Source: Legionella sp. (GTDB lineage Bacteria > Pseudomonadota > Gammaproteobacteria > Legionellales > Legionellaceae). Taken from it: 7,744 nt of DNA. The stretch lies in the NCBI GenBank assembly GCA_004297865.1, contig SCSO01000150.1, forward strand, positions 1-7,744, written 5' to 3'. Shown one piece after another: positions 1 to 5,578 of the stretch; the stretch's first letter is position 1; each line of letters begins with the position of its first letter. Both the position numbers and the translations under genes were made by a program. The notes below the pieces were generated by a model. It was not told the origin of the DNA. It searched no databases and was given only the letters and a program-made list of their open reading frames with translations.

Positions 1-2
1 CC

Positions 3-1247
3 CGCCGGGTATTATACCTCAAGTTGGAGGAGTACATCAGCAGTCATAAAAATACTGACCAAATATTTGCTGTAGTTTTTATGGACATTAATAACTTTAA
101 GATGATAAATGATAGCTTGGGCCATCAGGCAGGTAATGAACTCCTTAAAATATTTGCCAATCGTTTAAAAAATTCCATTGGCCCGCAGGATTTTGTGGGT
201 CGTATTGGAGGCGATGAATTTATTATTATTTTCCCCAACCTCACTTATAAATCAGATGTTGAACCTATTATTAAAAAGATAGTAGATATATTACAAGAAA
301 AGATACAAATAAATGACCGAGCTTTTATTTTGAAATCCAGTATTGGCGTTAGTTTTTTCCCCTGCGATAGCGAGAAAACAGATAAATTAATCGCCTTTGC
401 AGATATGGCAATGTATAAAGCCAAGGAAAAGAAAGGGACGGTACTTTATCAAAGTTACTTCCCCAAATTTTCTATCGAATTAGCCAATAAGCATCATATG
501 GGCCAGAATCTTAAATCCGCAATTATTAATAACGCGTTTTACCTAGTTTTTCAGCCCATCTACAGTATTGTTGATAAGGATTGGGTTAAAGTAGAAGTCT
601 TGTTGCGTTGGCGAGATCATGTTGGTCCTGAAGTCTTTATTCCTTTAGCGAGTGAAATTGGCTTGATGCCAGAAATTGGTTTATGGGTGCTTGAGCAAGC
701 GTGTAAGGTTCGTCTTGAGCTTGCAAAGATTAGCAATAAACCCATTAAATTCTCAATTAATATTTCTGCAGAGCAGATTCAATCTTCTGATGACATTAAC
801 TTGCTAATAGACGCAATAAAAAAATACAAATGCCCTCCCGAATGGCTTGAATTTGAATTAACAGAAAGTCTGTTATTTGATATGGCCAAAGCAGACAACT
901 TCATCAAAAAAATTAGGAGCCTAGGAATTTCTGTGGCAATTGATGATTTCGGCACAGGATATTCGAGCTTTAGCTATCTAAAAAATTTGCATTTTGACAC
1001 TATCAAAATTGATAAGCAGTTTGTGAATTCAATTTTCTCTAATTCAAGAGAAATGAGTTTAGTTCTTTCAATTATAGAAATCAGTCACTCTTTAAACGCG
1101 CAAATTACAGTCGAAGGTGTAGAGACAAAAGAGCACTTTGATTTCTGTGTGCAACAAGGCTGTCATTACGTACAAGGGTATTATATTGCCAAGCCTTGTG
1201 ATTTGAGTAGTTTGATCGATAAATTGTCTACATTACCCCAGACCTAG
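3..1247 (+). CDS. GGDEF-EAL hybrid cyclic-di-GMP turnover protein, 5'-truncated by the window edge
   Basis: The reading frame is open to the window edge, so the start and any N-terminal sensor domain lie outside. Residues here are numbered from the Leu codon at position 24. The GGDEF domain (about 1-143) has the metal-binding Asp in FMDI (D21), guanine-contact N29 and an intact GGDEF loop (62-66). The inhibitory I-site expected as RxxD before the loop reads GPQD (53-56), so its Arg is missing. The position matching PleD Asp344 is Asn38. The EAL domain (about 160-400) has the motif as EVL (E191), N246, E278 in ELTES, the pair D307-D308 in DDFGTGYSS, K328, E364 in VEGVET and Q384. All positions usually needed for phosphodiesterase activity are therefore present. 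By family, GGDEF makes c-di-GMP from GTP and EAL hydrolyses it to pGpG; whether this copy makes, degrades or does both is not decided by sequence. It probably acts at the inner membrane or in the cytoplasm. Confidence 0.95.
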   Translation, partial: RRVLYLKLEEYISSHKNTDQIFAVVFMDINNFKMINDSLGHQAGNELLKIFANRLKNSIGPQDFVGRIGGDEFIIIFPNLTYKSDVEPIIKKIVDILQEKIQINDRAFILKSSIGVSFFPCDSEKTDKLIAFADMAMYKAKEKKGTVLYQSYFPKFSIELANKHHMGQNLKSAIINNAFYLVFQPIYSIVDKDWVKVEVLLRWRDHVGPEVFIPLASEIGLMPEIGLWVLEQACKVRLELAKISNKPIKFSINISAEQIQSSDDINLLIDAIKKYKCPPEWLEFELTESLLFDMAKADNFIKKIRSLGISVAIDDFGTGYSSFSYLKNLHFDTIKIDKQFVNSIFSNSREMSLVLSIIEISHSLNAQITVEGVETKEHFDFCVQQGCHYVQGYYIAKPCDLSSLIDKLSTLPQT

Positions 1248-1636
1248 AAATCATAAGATTGAGTCCACGCTATAGCGACTACCTGTGGATTTTCATTAAA
1301 ATAGTTGCAAACCCATGCATTTTTTTCTCCTGGCAGAGGAAATACCCCATCAACATGAGACAACAATTTAAGGTTAGCCTTAACTTTAGATAAGGCTTCC
1401 GCTTCTGTTTTAGCAAATTGCTCGTAAATGGAAAAGTGCCATTCGACATCCGTATCATACTTACTAAAGTTAGTTCCTCGCCAACGAAAAAATCGATCTG
1501 ACTCTATCGAAATAACTCCTCCAGACTTAATTGCGTTGAGCGATGGGCAGGCAACTGGTTCAACCCTTATTGGGGTTGCGAGACTCGTTTGTGATAACAG
1601 TATGAGCAATGAAAGAGCGCCTAGTTTGGATTTCAT
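1244..1636 (-). CDS. Small secreted protein, DUF4949/Hbp-like (copy 1)
   Basis: This 130-residue protein starts with a typical Sec signal peptide: Lys at 2 and 4, a hydrophobic core at 5-14, and likely cleavage after SLA at about residue 20. The mature part would be about 110 residues, periplasmic or exported. It has two cysteines, C30 in ACPS and C110 in WVCNY, exactly 80 residues apart, which could form a disulfide. A WHF motif (66-68) and a VVAIAW stretch near the end recur in the paralog at 4820-5206. The pattern matches my memory of the DUF4949 family, enriched in Legionella and including a protein called hemin-binding protein Hbp; heme binding is not shown here. The ATG at 1636 is preceded by AAGG (1644-1647) seven bases away. 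Its TAG stop overlaps the TAG of the convergent c-di-GMP gene in a shared CTAG. Confidence 0.8.
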   Translation of the reverse strand: MKSKLGALSLLILLSQTSLATPIRVEPVACPSLNAIKSGGVISIESDRFFRWRGTNFSKYDTDVEWHFSIYEQFAKTEAEALSKVKANLKLLSHVDGVFPLPGEKNAWVCNYFNENPQVVAIAWTQSYDF

Positions 1637-1643
1637 ATAGATA

Positions 1644-1647
1644 CCTT
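1644..1647 (-). promoter_or_regulatory. Ribosome-binding site of secreted protein copy 1
   Basis: AAGG on the minus strand ends seven bases before the ATG at 1636. It supports that start, which also gives a complete signal peptide. Confidence 0.6.
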
Positions 1648-1659
1648 AACTCTTAATAA

Positions 1660-1675
1660 ATTTCAATTTTGAAAT
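1660..1675. repeat. 16-bp dyad upstream of secreted protein copy 1
   Basis: ATTTCAATTTTGAAAT is a 7-bp inverted repeat around a 2-bp centre, 24 bp upstream of the start codon at 1636. On the minus strand it falls between TTGATA (1675-1680) and TATTAA (1653-1658), spaced like -35 and -10 boxes. However, a transcript from there would begin inside the ribosome-binding site, so that promoter is doubtful. It could be an operator or chance in AT-rich DNA. Confidence 0.35.
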
Positions 1676-1689
1676 ATCAAATTACAATG

Positions 1690-1715
1690 AAACTTATTTT
1701 TTGTAAAATAAGTTT
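1690..1715. repeat. AT-rich perfect hairpin in the 1637-1890 gap
   Basis: An 11-bp perfect inverted repeat, AAACTTATTTT and its complement, flanks a 4-base TTGT loop. It lies downstream of the iron permease family gene and upstream of secreted protein copy 1, both on the minus strand. No T-run follows on the minus strand and the stem has little G+C, so a standard intrinsic terminator is unlikely. A regulatory dyad or a weak 3'-end structure is possible. I see no gene in the rest of this 254-bp gap. Confidence 0.5.
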
Positions 1716-1877
1716 TGGTTATAAGGACTATTAATAGTATTAATCCCATTATTTATCTTCATTTTAATGACTTAAAAATGAAGTTCTTTCTCGTTAAGAA
1801 TTAAACAGGTTACCATTGCTCTTAACTACTTTTAAACCTATCAAGTCACTATACGATTATAGTAAAATTAGCTTTAG

Positions 1878-1895
1878 AGTAATTTATAAATTACT
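1878..1895. repeat. 18-bp perfect palindrome over the stop codon of the iron permease family gene
   Basis: AGTAATTTATAAATTACT reads the same on both strands and includes the TAA stop at 1891-1893. As RNA it could fold only weakly, and no T-run follows on the minus strand. It might mark the 3' end of the transcript or be an AT-rich coincidence. Confidence 0.4.
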
Positions 1896-2277
1896 TCTTA
1901 CCTGTTTTATTAATTAATGAAGAATATTTTTTCTCTAAAGTTTCTAATTCTTTATCTGATAGTTTAGCTAAATCTATTGCCAAATTATTCGCCTCTTCAT
2001 GTGATTTGATTAATTCATCTAGTTTTAAATTTAATATTATCATGTCACGATTTTGAGTATGTTGGATTAAAAAAACCATAAGAAAGGTAATTATTGTGGT
2101 CCCTGTATTAATAATTAGTTGCCATGTGTTTGAATAATTGACCAAGGGCCCTATTATAGCCCAAGTAATAACCACTAAGACAGCGGCTAGAAAAGAGCCA
2201 CTACTTCCAGCAATATTACATACTTGCGTTGCAAATTGATTAAAAAACCCTACTTTCTTTTCTGATGATTTTTTCAT
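1891..2277 (-). CDS. Low-affinity iron permease family membrane protein (PF04120-like)
   Basis: This 128-residue protein has two membrane helices, about 29-47 and 55-72. Between them lies the family-typical stretch with W52-Q53 and INTGTT (56-61), followed by FLMVFLIQ and TQNRD (74-78). A charged helical tail begins LKLDELI (84-90) and continues to the C-terminus; it is probably cytoplasmic and may form a coiled coil. These features and the short length fit the bacterial low-affinity iron permease family. That name comes from distant similarity, and transport by such a short protein is not established. The ATG at 2277 has AGGA at 2288-2291 ten bases upstream, and a good promoter sits further upstream. 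The gene is divergent from the DUF1003 gene at 2524, with which it appears to share an architecture. Confidence 0.85.
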   Translation of the reverse strand: MKKSSEKKVGFFNQFATQVCNIAGSSGSFLAAVLVVITWAIIGPLVNYSNTWQLIINTGTTIITFLMVFLIQHTQNRDMIILNLKLDELIKSHEEANNLAIDLAKLSDKELETLEKKYSSLINKTGKK

Positions 2278-2317
2278 TTAATATTCGTCCTATTAAAATA
2301 CTATCCCTATTCGGTAT

Positions 2318-2346
2318 ATTATCTAAATTTCATTCAAACATGACAA
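2318..2346 (-). promoter_or_regulatory. Sigma-70-type promoter for the iron permease family gene
   Basis: On the minus strand, TTGTCA (2341-2346; 5 of 6 to consensus) is followed after exactly 17 bp by GATAAT (2318-2323; 5 of 6). Transcription would start near 2311, giving a leader of about 34 bases that contains the AGGA ribosome-binding site. This is the best-formed promoter in the window. GATAAT resembles one Fur hexamer, but no repeated hexamer array is present. Confidence 0.6.
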
Positions 2347-2476
2347 GAATCAATTTGGGTGGAAATTCAAGCTATTCCATTTCACCCCTTTGATCTCTGA
2401 TCCCATTGATCTTGAGCTGTTTTTTACGCGAGGACTAGTGGGTGGGCTTAAATTTTAATATTAGTACATTATGTAG

Positions 2477-2482
2477 TATAAT
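2477..2482 (+). promoter_or_regulatory. -10 box upstream of the DUF1003 gene
   Basis: A perfect TATAAT lies 41 bp before the chosen start codon. The hexamer 17 bp upstream (2454-2459, TTTAAT) is a poor -35 match, so activity may need an activator or be modest. Confidence 0.45.
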
Positions 2483-2523
2483 AAAGCATTATTTAAATAG
2501 CCCATGTAAAAGGAATGCCCTCT

Positions 2524-2976
2524 ATGAGCAATTCTCCATTAGTGAAAGATACCCAAAGCAAGCAAAGTGAAGAAGCTACAATAGGAAATATTCTTGCAGA
2601 CAAGATCGCAATATTTGGCGGTAGCTGGAAATTTCTAATTTCTTTTGCGATTTTTATGGCTGTTTGGCTTATTGCAAATTCTCTGATCTTTTGGTGGAAC
2701 CCTGCAGATCCCTATCCTTTCATCTTTCTCAATTTAATCTTATCTTGTCTTTCTTCGGTCCAAGCCCCCATCATCATGATGAGTCAAAATCGTAAAGAAG
2801 CAAAAGATCGCATTCGATCCCAACAAGATTATGAAATTAATTTAAAAGCAGAATTAGAAATTCGTAAGCTACATGAAAAAATTGATCAACTCCAGTTACA
2901 TCAATTGGAGAAAATGAAGAAAATTGAGGACATTCAACTTGAATTACTATTGAGCTTGCGATCAACCGTTGACTAA
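2524..2976 (+). CDS. DUF1003 family membrane protein
   Basis: From the ATG at 2524 the product is 150 residues. Residues 24-35 (LADKIAIFGGSW) open the domain. Membrane helix 1 is about 37-57, PYPFIFLN (63-70) leads into helix 2, and APIIMMSQNR (81-90) closes it. The rest (about 91-145) is a charged amphipathic helix likely to form a cytoplasmic coiled coil. This order of motifs is diagnostic of DUF1003, whose function is unknown to me. I chose 2524 over the in-frame ATG at 2515 because AGGA (2511-2514) abuts the latter with no spacing but lies nine bases before 2524. The gene stands alone and converges on the ABC-F gene with only 26 bp between stops. The last residues are read through part of a 7-bp inverted repeat (2954-2995). 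Confidence 0.9.
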   Translation: MSNSPLVKDTQSKQSEEATIGNILADKIAIFGGSWKFLISFAIFMAVWLIANSLIFWWNPADPYPFIFLNLILSCLSSVQAPIIMMSQNRKEAKDRIRSQQDYEINLKAELEIRKLHEKIDQLQLHQLEKMKKIEDIQLELLLSLRSTVD

Positions 2977-2995
2977 TTCAACCATTCACGCAAGC
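2954..2995. repeat. Inverted repeat between the convergent DUF1003 and ABC-F genes
   Basis: GCTTGCG (2954-2960) pairs perfectly with CGCAAGC (2989-2995). Inside the loop, GTTGA (2968-2972) pairs with TCAAC (2978-2982). The structure straddles the DUF1003 stop codon and could fold in transcripts from either side. It lacks a T-run, so it is at best a weak bidirectional 3'-end structure. Confidence 0.4.
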
Positions 2996-3002
2996 ATCCG
3001 GA

Positions 3003-4622
3003 TCAGCCTCGATTGAGTTCATTAGTTCCTAAATAATCTTGACCAAATTGGTCAAGGTACTCCTGGTAGTTTCCTAAGTAATTTTGTGCCCCATACCGCT
3101 CAGTTAACACAAGAACCCTGGTGGAAATATTATCGATAAAATATCGATTATGACTAACGAATAAAACCGTGCCCGAATAAGCACGCAAGGCCTCTATTAA
3201 GGCATCTATAGATTCAAGATCAAGGTGATTGGTTGGTTCATCGAGGATAAGGACATTTGGCTTCTCTAATATAATTTTCGCCATGACCAGACGCGCTGAT
3301 TCGCCCCCACTAAGCATTGCAATTTTTTTATCAACGTCACTACCACGAAATAAAACTTGCCCTAAAATATTACGTATTTCCTGGGATGAGGCGACTACAT
3401 TATCCTCCATCCATTGTAATATCGTCTGCTCTGGATCTAATAGAGTCCGATAATCCTGAGAAAAATAGCCAATGGATGCAGTTTCACTCCATTCAAATGC
3501 TCCAGCATCCATAGAAAGCTCATTTAATAAAATTTTTAAAAGAGTCGATTTTCCAATACCATTAGGCCCAATGACCGCACATTTATCGCTACGATAAAGT
3601 GCAAAGTTGACGTCATTTAATACCTTTTTTTCACCGAAGGTTTTATTAAGTTTTTCTACAGTAATTATCGATTTACCAGAAGCTCTACGCTGCTGAAAAT
3701 TAAAGTAAGGTTTCTGAATATTAGAATCTTTTATTTCTACCAATTGAATGCGATCAATCATTTTTTGACGAGATGCGGCTTGAGTAGCTTTGCTTGCTTT
3801 AGCACCAAAACGATCTACAAAAGTTTGCATAGCATTAATTTTCTTTTCTTGATTCTTTAATTCACTCTGTTTCAACAAAAGTCGTTCTTCTTTACTTGTA
3901 ACAAATTGATCATAACTGCCTGGATAATTGGAGATCGTATCGTAATCAATATCTAGAATATTAGTGGATACGGTATTCAAAAAACTGCGATCATGGGAAA
4001 TAAATATAAGCAAGCCGGGAAAGGTTTTCAAATAGTTTTGTAGCCAAGCAATTGAAACAATATCCAAATGGTTAGTTGGCTCATCCAATAACATAATTTG
4101 GGGTTGTTGATAAAGAACTTGCGCTAGTAATACTCTTAATTTGTAACCACCGGATAAAGCGCTTAATGGTTGGTTATGGTATTTCTCTGCAATACCAAGG
4201 CCTAATAACAAATTTTTGGCCGAACTCTCTGCATCATAGCCATTATGATGCATCACTATTTCTTCTAATTCACTTAGACGATAGCCATCTTCTTCGGTGA
4301 AGTCTTCTTTAACATATAAGTGATTCTTTTCAATCAACGCATCCCATAAAACGGCATTACCTTGAATGACCACATCAATGAGTTTATCTTCTTCATAGCG
4401 AAAATGATCTTGTTTTAAGATTCCAACATTGATAGCTTTTGCCTTTTCCACTGAACCTTGGGTAGGCGATTCCTCACCAGCAAGAATTTTTAAAAAGGTG
4501 GATTTACCAGTCCCATTCGCTCCTACTACACCATATCGCTGTGAAGGTAATAAAATTAAATCCACCTCTTGGAATAAGGATTTTTTACCAAATACCATAC
4601 TTAAACTGCGTACATCTAACAT
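3003..4622 (-). CDS. ybiT: ABC-F family ATPase, YbiT-type
   Basis: This 539-residue protein has two ABC ATPase domains and no membrane segments. Domain 1 has Walker A GANGTGKST (34-42), signature LSGGYK (156-161), Walker B with catalytic Glu in LLDEPTNHLD (178-187) and switch His in SHDR (209-212). Domain 2 has GPNGIGKST (352-360), LSGGES (437-442), LILDEPTNHLD (458-468) and SHNR (490-493), where Asn replaces the usual Asp. The charged linker (about 243-300, with FGAKASKATQAASR) is the P-site-tRNA-interaction region of ABC-F factors. Start MLDVRSLSMVFG, EEDGY (110-114) and the C-terminus NYQEYL align with remembered E. coli YbiT (530 residues). Family members bind the ribosome E site and relieve stalled translation; the exact YbiT role is less settled than EttA. 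The ribosome-binding site is weak, but this start aligns with YbiT. Confidence 0.92.
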   Translation of the reverse strand: MLDVRSLSMVFGKKSLFQEVDLILLPSQRYGVVGANGTGKSTFLKILAGEESPTQGSVEKAKAINVGILKQDHFRYEEDKLIDVVIQGNAVLWDALIEKNHLYVKEDFTEEDGYRLSELEEIVMHHNGYDAESSAKNLLLGLGIAEKYHNQPLSALSGGYKLRVLLAQVLYQQPQIMLLDEPTNHLDIVSIAWLQNYLKTFPGLLIFISHDRSFLNTVSTNILDIDYDTISNYPGSYDQFVTSKEERLLLKQSELKNQEKKINAMQTFVDRFGAKASKATQAASRQKMIDRIQLVEIKDSNIQKPYFNFQQRRASGKSIITVEKLNKTFGEKKVLNDVNFALYRSDKCAVIGPNGIGKSTLLKILLNELSMDAGAFEWSETASIGYFSQDYRTLLDPEQTILQWMEDNVVASSQEIRNILGQVLFRGSDVDKKIAMLSGGESARLVMAKIILEKPNVLILDEPTNHLDLESIDALIEALRAYSGTVLFVSHNRYFIDNISTRVLVLTERYGAQNYLGNYQEYLDQFGQDYLGTNELNRG

Positions 4623-4720
4623 AAATTAAAGACTCATTACGATTTGATCGATTAATAGCCCTTTCTCGTAGACTCGTATGCTAGTTACGATAATATCTAT
4701 GCTTAGGCCTTAAAAAGCAT

Positions 4721-4729
4721 ATAATACCA
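4721..4729 (-). promoter_or_regulatory. Possible extended -10 promoter for the ABC-F gene
   Basis: On the minus strand TGGTATTAT gives an extended -10 element (TG, one base, TATTAT). No good -35 lies at the right distance. Transcription would start near 4714, leaving a leader of about 90 bases in which I see no riboswitch or leader peptide. The rest of the gap 4623-4819 shows nothing recognisable. Confidence 0.3.
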
Positions 4730-4819
4730 CATTTTACCCTTAATTTGAGCAATTAATTTAATCTGAATACAATTTGAGAGGGTTAGTAGGAACTCCTTCT
4801 TACTGTAGTCCGTCATTGA

Positions 4820-5206
4820 TTAGGTAGTTGACCTTAGATAGCCTCCTATTTGTGTTATGGCTACCGCATTAATATTTTTGAAGTTTGTGGTATAGAAACA
4901 AATCTGAAATGCATTATTTTGCTCAACTCGTTGTAATTGCAAGCTTTGCATCGCTAAGTAAGCTTGTTCCCTTTCATCCATTGTCTTCAAAAAATCTATA
5001 GGAAAAATACCTATCAAAAAATCCCAGCTAAGCTCTGTTCCAAAATCCTTACCTAGAATCGATGCCTCCCAATAATTATTTTGTGGATCCGACCTAACAT
5101 TGGTAAATTCATGAATTTTTATCTGATTAACCTCTGGGCATGGTTCGTTTGCAAATAATAAGGTTGAACTACAAAACACTAAACTAAAAACTAGCCTCCG
5201 CAACAT
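4820..5206 (-). CDS. Small secreted protein, DUF4949/Hbp-like (copy 2)
   Basis: This 128-residue protein has a signal peptide: Arg-Arg at 3-4, a hydrophobic core at 5-18, and likely cleavage after LFA at residue 19. It carries C23 in PCPE and C103 in ICFY, again exactly 80 residues apart, a WDF motif (61-63) matching WHF in copy 1, and NAVAI (113-117) near the end. It is a divergent paralog of the protein at 1244-1636, same strand, about 3.2 kb away. The family assignment is the same and heme binding is likewise unproven. I chose the ATG at 5206 because GGAG (5213-5216) precedes it by six bases and it places the signal peptide at the N-terminus. An in-frame GTG at 5236 would add ten polar residues and has no ribosome-binding site. 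Confidence 0.78.
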   Translation of the reverse strand: MLRRLVFSLVFCSSTLLFANEPCPEVNQIKIHEFTNVRSDPQNNYWEASILGKDFGTELSWDFLIGIFPIDFLKTMDEREQAYLAMQSLQLQRVEQNNAFQICFYTTNFKNINAVAITQIGGYLRSTT

Positions 5207-5212
5207 GACAAT

Positions 5213-5216
5213 CTCC
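5213..5216 (-). promoter_or_regulatory. Ribosome-binding site that fixes the start of secreted protein copy 2
   Basis: GGAG on the minus strand sits six bases before the ATG at 5206. It also overlaps an alternative in-frame ATG at 5218, which is therefore unlikely to be used. Confidence 0.65.
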
Positions 5217-5225
5217 ATATAATTA

Positions 5226-5238
5226 GCGTGACTCACGC
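5226..5238. repeat. 13-bp G+C-rich dyad in the leader of secreted protein copy 2
   Basis: GCGTGACTCACGC is a perfect 6-bp inverted repeat around one central base, ending ten bases upstream of the GGAG. Its base composition stands out in an AT-rich gap. As DNA it could be an operator; as RNA it could form a 5-bp stem with a 3-base loop near the ribosome-binding site. Confidence 0.5.
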
Positions 5239-5283
5239 ATACAATTAAGGTGTTTCATCTCATCTTAATTAAAAAACCTGGTA

Positions 5284-5312
5284 ATACTAAATTGTATTTA
5301 TTTTTTGATCAA
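5284..5312 (-). promoter_or_regulatory. Possible promoter for secreted protein copy 2
   Basis: On the minus strand TTGATC (5307-5312; 4 of 6) is followed after 17 bp by TAGTAT (5284-5289; 4 of 6). The start would be near 5277 with a leader of about 70 bases including the 5226-5238 dyad. The MITE-like element begins only a few bases upstream of the -35 box. Confidence 0.35.
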
Positions 5313-5316
5313 TGGA

Positions 5317-5325
5317 ATCAGACTT
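5317..5325 (+). repeat. Left copy of the 9-bp direct repeat flanking the MITE-like element
   Basis: ATCAGACTT occurs here and again at 5442-5450, directly outside the inverted ends. The match is exactly 9 bp and breaks on both sides, as expected of a target-site duplication. Confidence 0.65.
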
Positions 5326-5441
5326 GAATGGCACTAAGTTAAAGATTTTGTTATTACTCAAGGACCTCAAAGATCTTGATTTCTCCCTTCTCCCTGGAAG
5401 GGAGAAATCCGGGAAAAATTCCTTATCTTAGTGCCATTCCG
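5326..5441. mobile_element. 116-bp MITE-like element with inverted ends and internal hairpin
   Basis: The ends GAATGGCACTAAG (5326-5338) and CTTAGTGCCATTC (5427-5439) are perfect 13-bp inverted repeats. Allowing one mismatch, one gap and another mismatch, complementarity continues inward (TAAAGATTTT against TAAGGAATTTT) to about 25 bp. The right end has two extra bases, CG, before the flanking repeat. Inside lies a second perfect 13-bp stem, GATTTCTCCCTTC (5378-5390) with GAAGGGAGAAATC (5397-5409), around a 6-base loop. Nine-base direct repeats flank the whole. It has no coding capacity, so it would have been moved by a transposase elsewhere with matching ends; I cannot name the parent insertion sequence. 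The alternative is a structured intergenic repeat whose flanking repeats are coincidental. Confidence 0.7.
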
Positions 5442-5450
5442 ATCAGACTT
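5442..5450 (+). repeat. Right copy of the 9-bp direct repeat flanking the MITE-like element
   Basis: ATCAGACTT, identical to 5317-5325, lies immediately after the element's right end. Confidence 0.65.
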
Positions 5451-5506
5451 AAATTAATATTTTTATAAATATCAATCGCATATAGGCTCATTGATAATAT
5501 AAATTG

Positions 5507-5520
5507 GGTTCATCTGAACC
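5507..5520. repeat. 14-bp dyad upstream of the 294-aa protein gene
   Basis: GGTTCATCTGAACC is a perfect 6-bp inverted repeat with a 2-bp centre. It is 29 bp upstream of the -35 box of the following gene, a possible activator site. I do not recognise a matching regulator. Confidence 0.4.
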
Positions 5521-5549
5521 AAAAAAGACCAATAATAGTTCAGAAAGAT

Positions 5550-5578
5550 TTGTAAATGATCAAAGCAAGCTGTATAAT
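5550..5578 (+). promoter_or_regulatory. Sigma-70-type promoter for the 294-aa protein gene
   Basis: TTGTAA (5550-5555; 4 of 6) is followed after exactly 17 bp by a perfect TATAAT (5573-5578). Transcription would begin near 5585, only about nine bases before the ATG at 5594, so the message would be almost leaderless. No Shine-Dalgarno sequence precedes that ATG. Confidence 0.55.

Noticed and set aside
2311..2346. Fur box in front of the iron permease family gene
   Set aside because: Only one GATAAT-like hexamer is present, and it serves as the -10 box; no repeated array is seen.
2515..2523. ATG at 2515 as the start of the DUF1003 gene
   Set aside because: The ribosome-binding site directly abuts it; the ATG at 2524 has nine bases of spacing.
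3003..4622. ABC-F gene as an antibiotic-resistance determinant
   Set aside because: Its motifs and linker match housekeeping YbiT rather than the resistance subfamilies with an extended linker.
1244..5206. An iron or heme uptake cluster formed by the Hbp-like proteins and the iron permease family protein
   Set aside because: The genes are separated by unrelated ones, are not co-transcribed, lack a Fur site, and both family names rest on distant similarity.
5207..5236. GTG at 5236 as the start of secreted protein copy 2
   Set aside because: It has no ribosome-binding site and would bury the signal peptide; the ATG at 5206 has GGAG at ideal spacing.
5378..5409. Internal MITE stem as an intrinsic terminator
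   Set aside because: No T-run follows the stem on either strand.
5454..5461. TTAATATT resembling the Legionella PmrA-binding consensus upstream of the 294-aa gene
   Set aside because: It is about 95 bp upstream of the -35 box, far from the expected position, and such a string is common in AT-rich DNA.
5551..5566. GTAAA followed by AAAGC, resembling a CpxR site
   Set aside because: The second half does not match and it overlaps the -35 box by chance composition.
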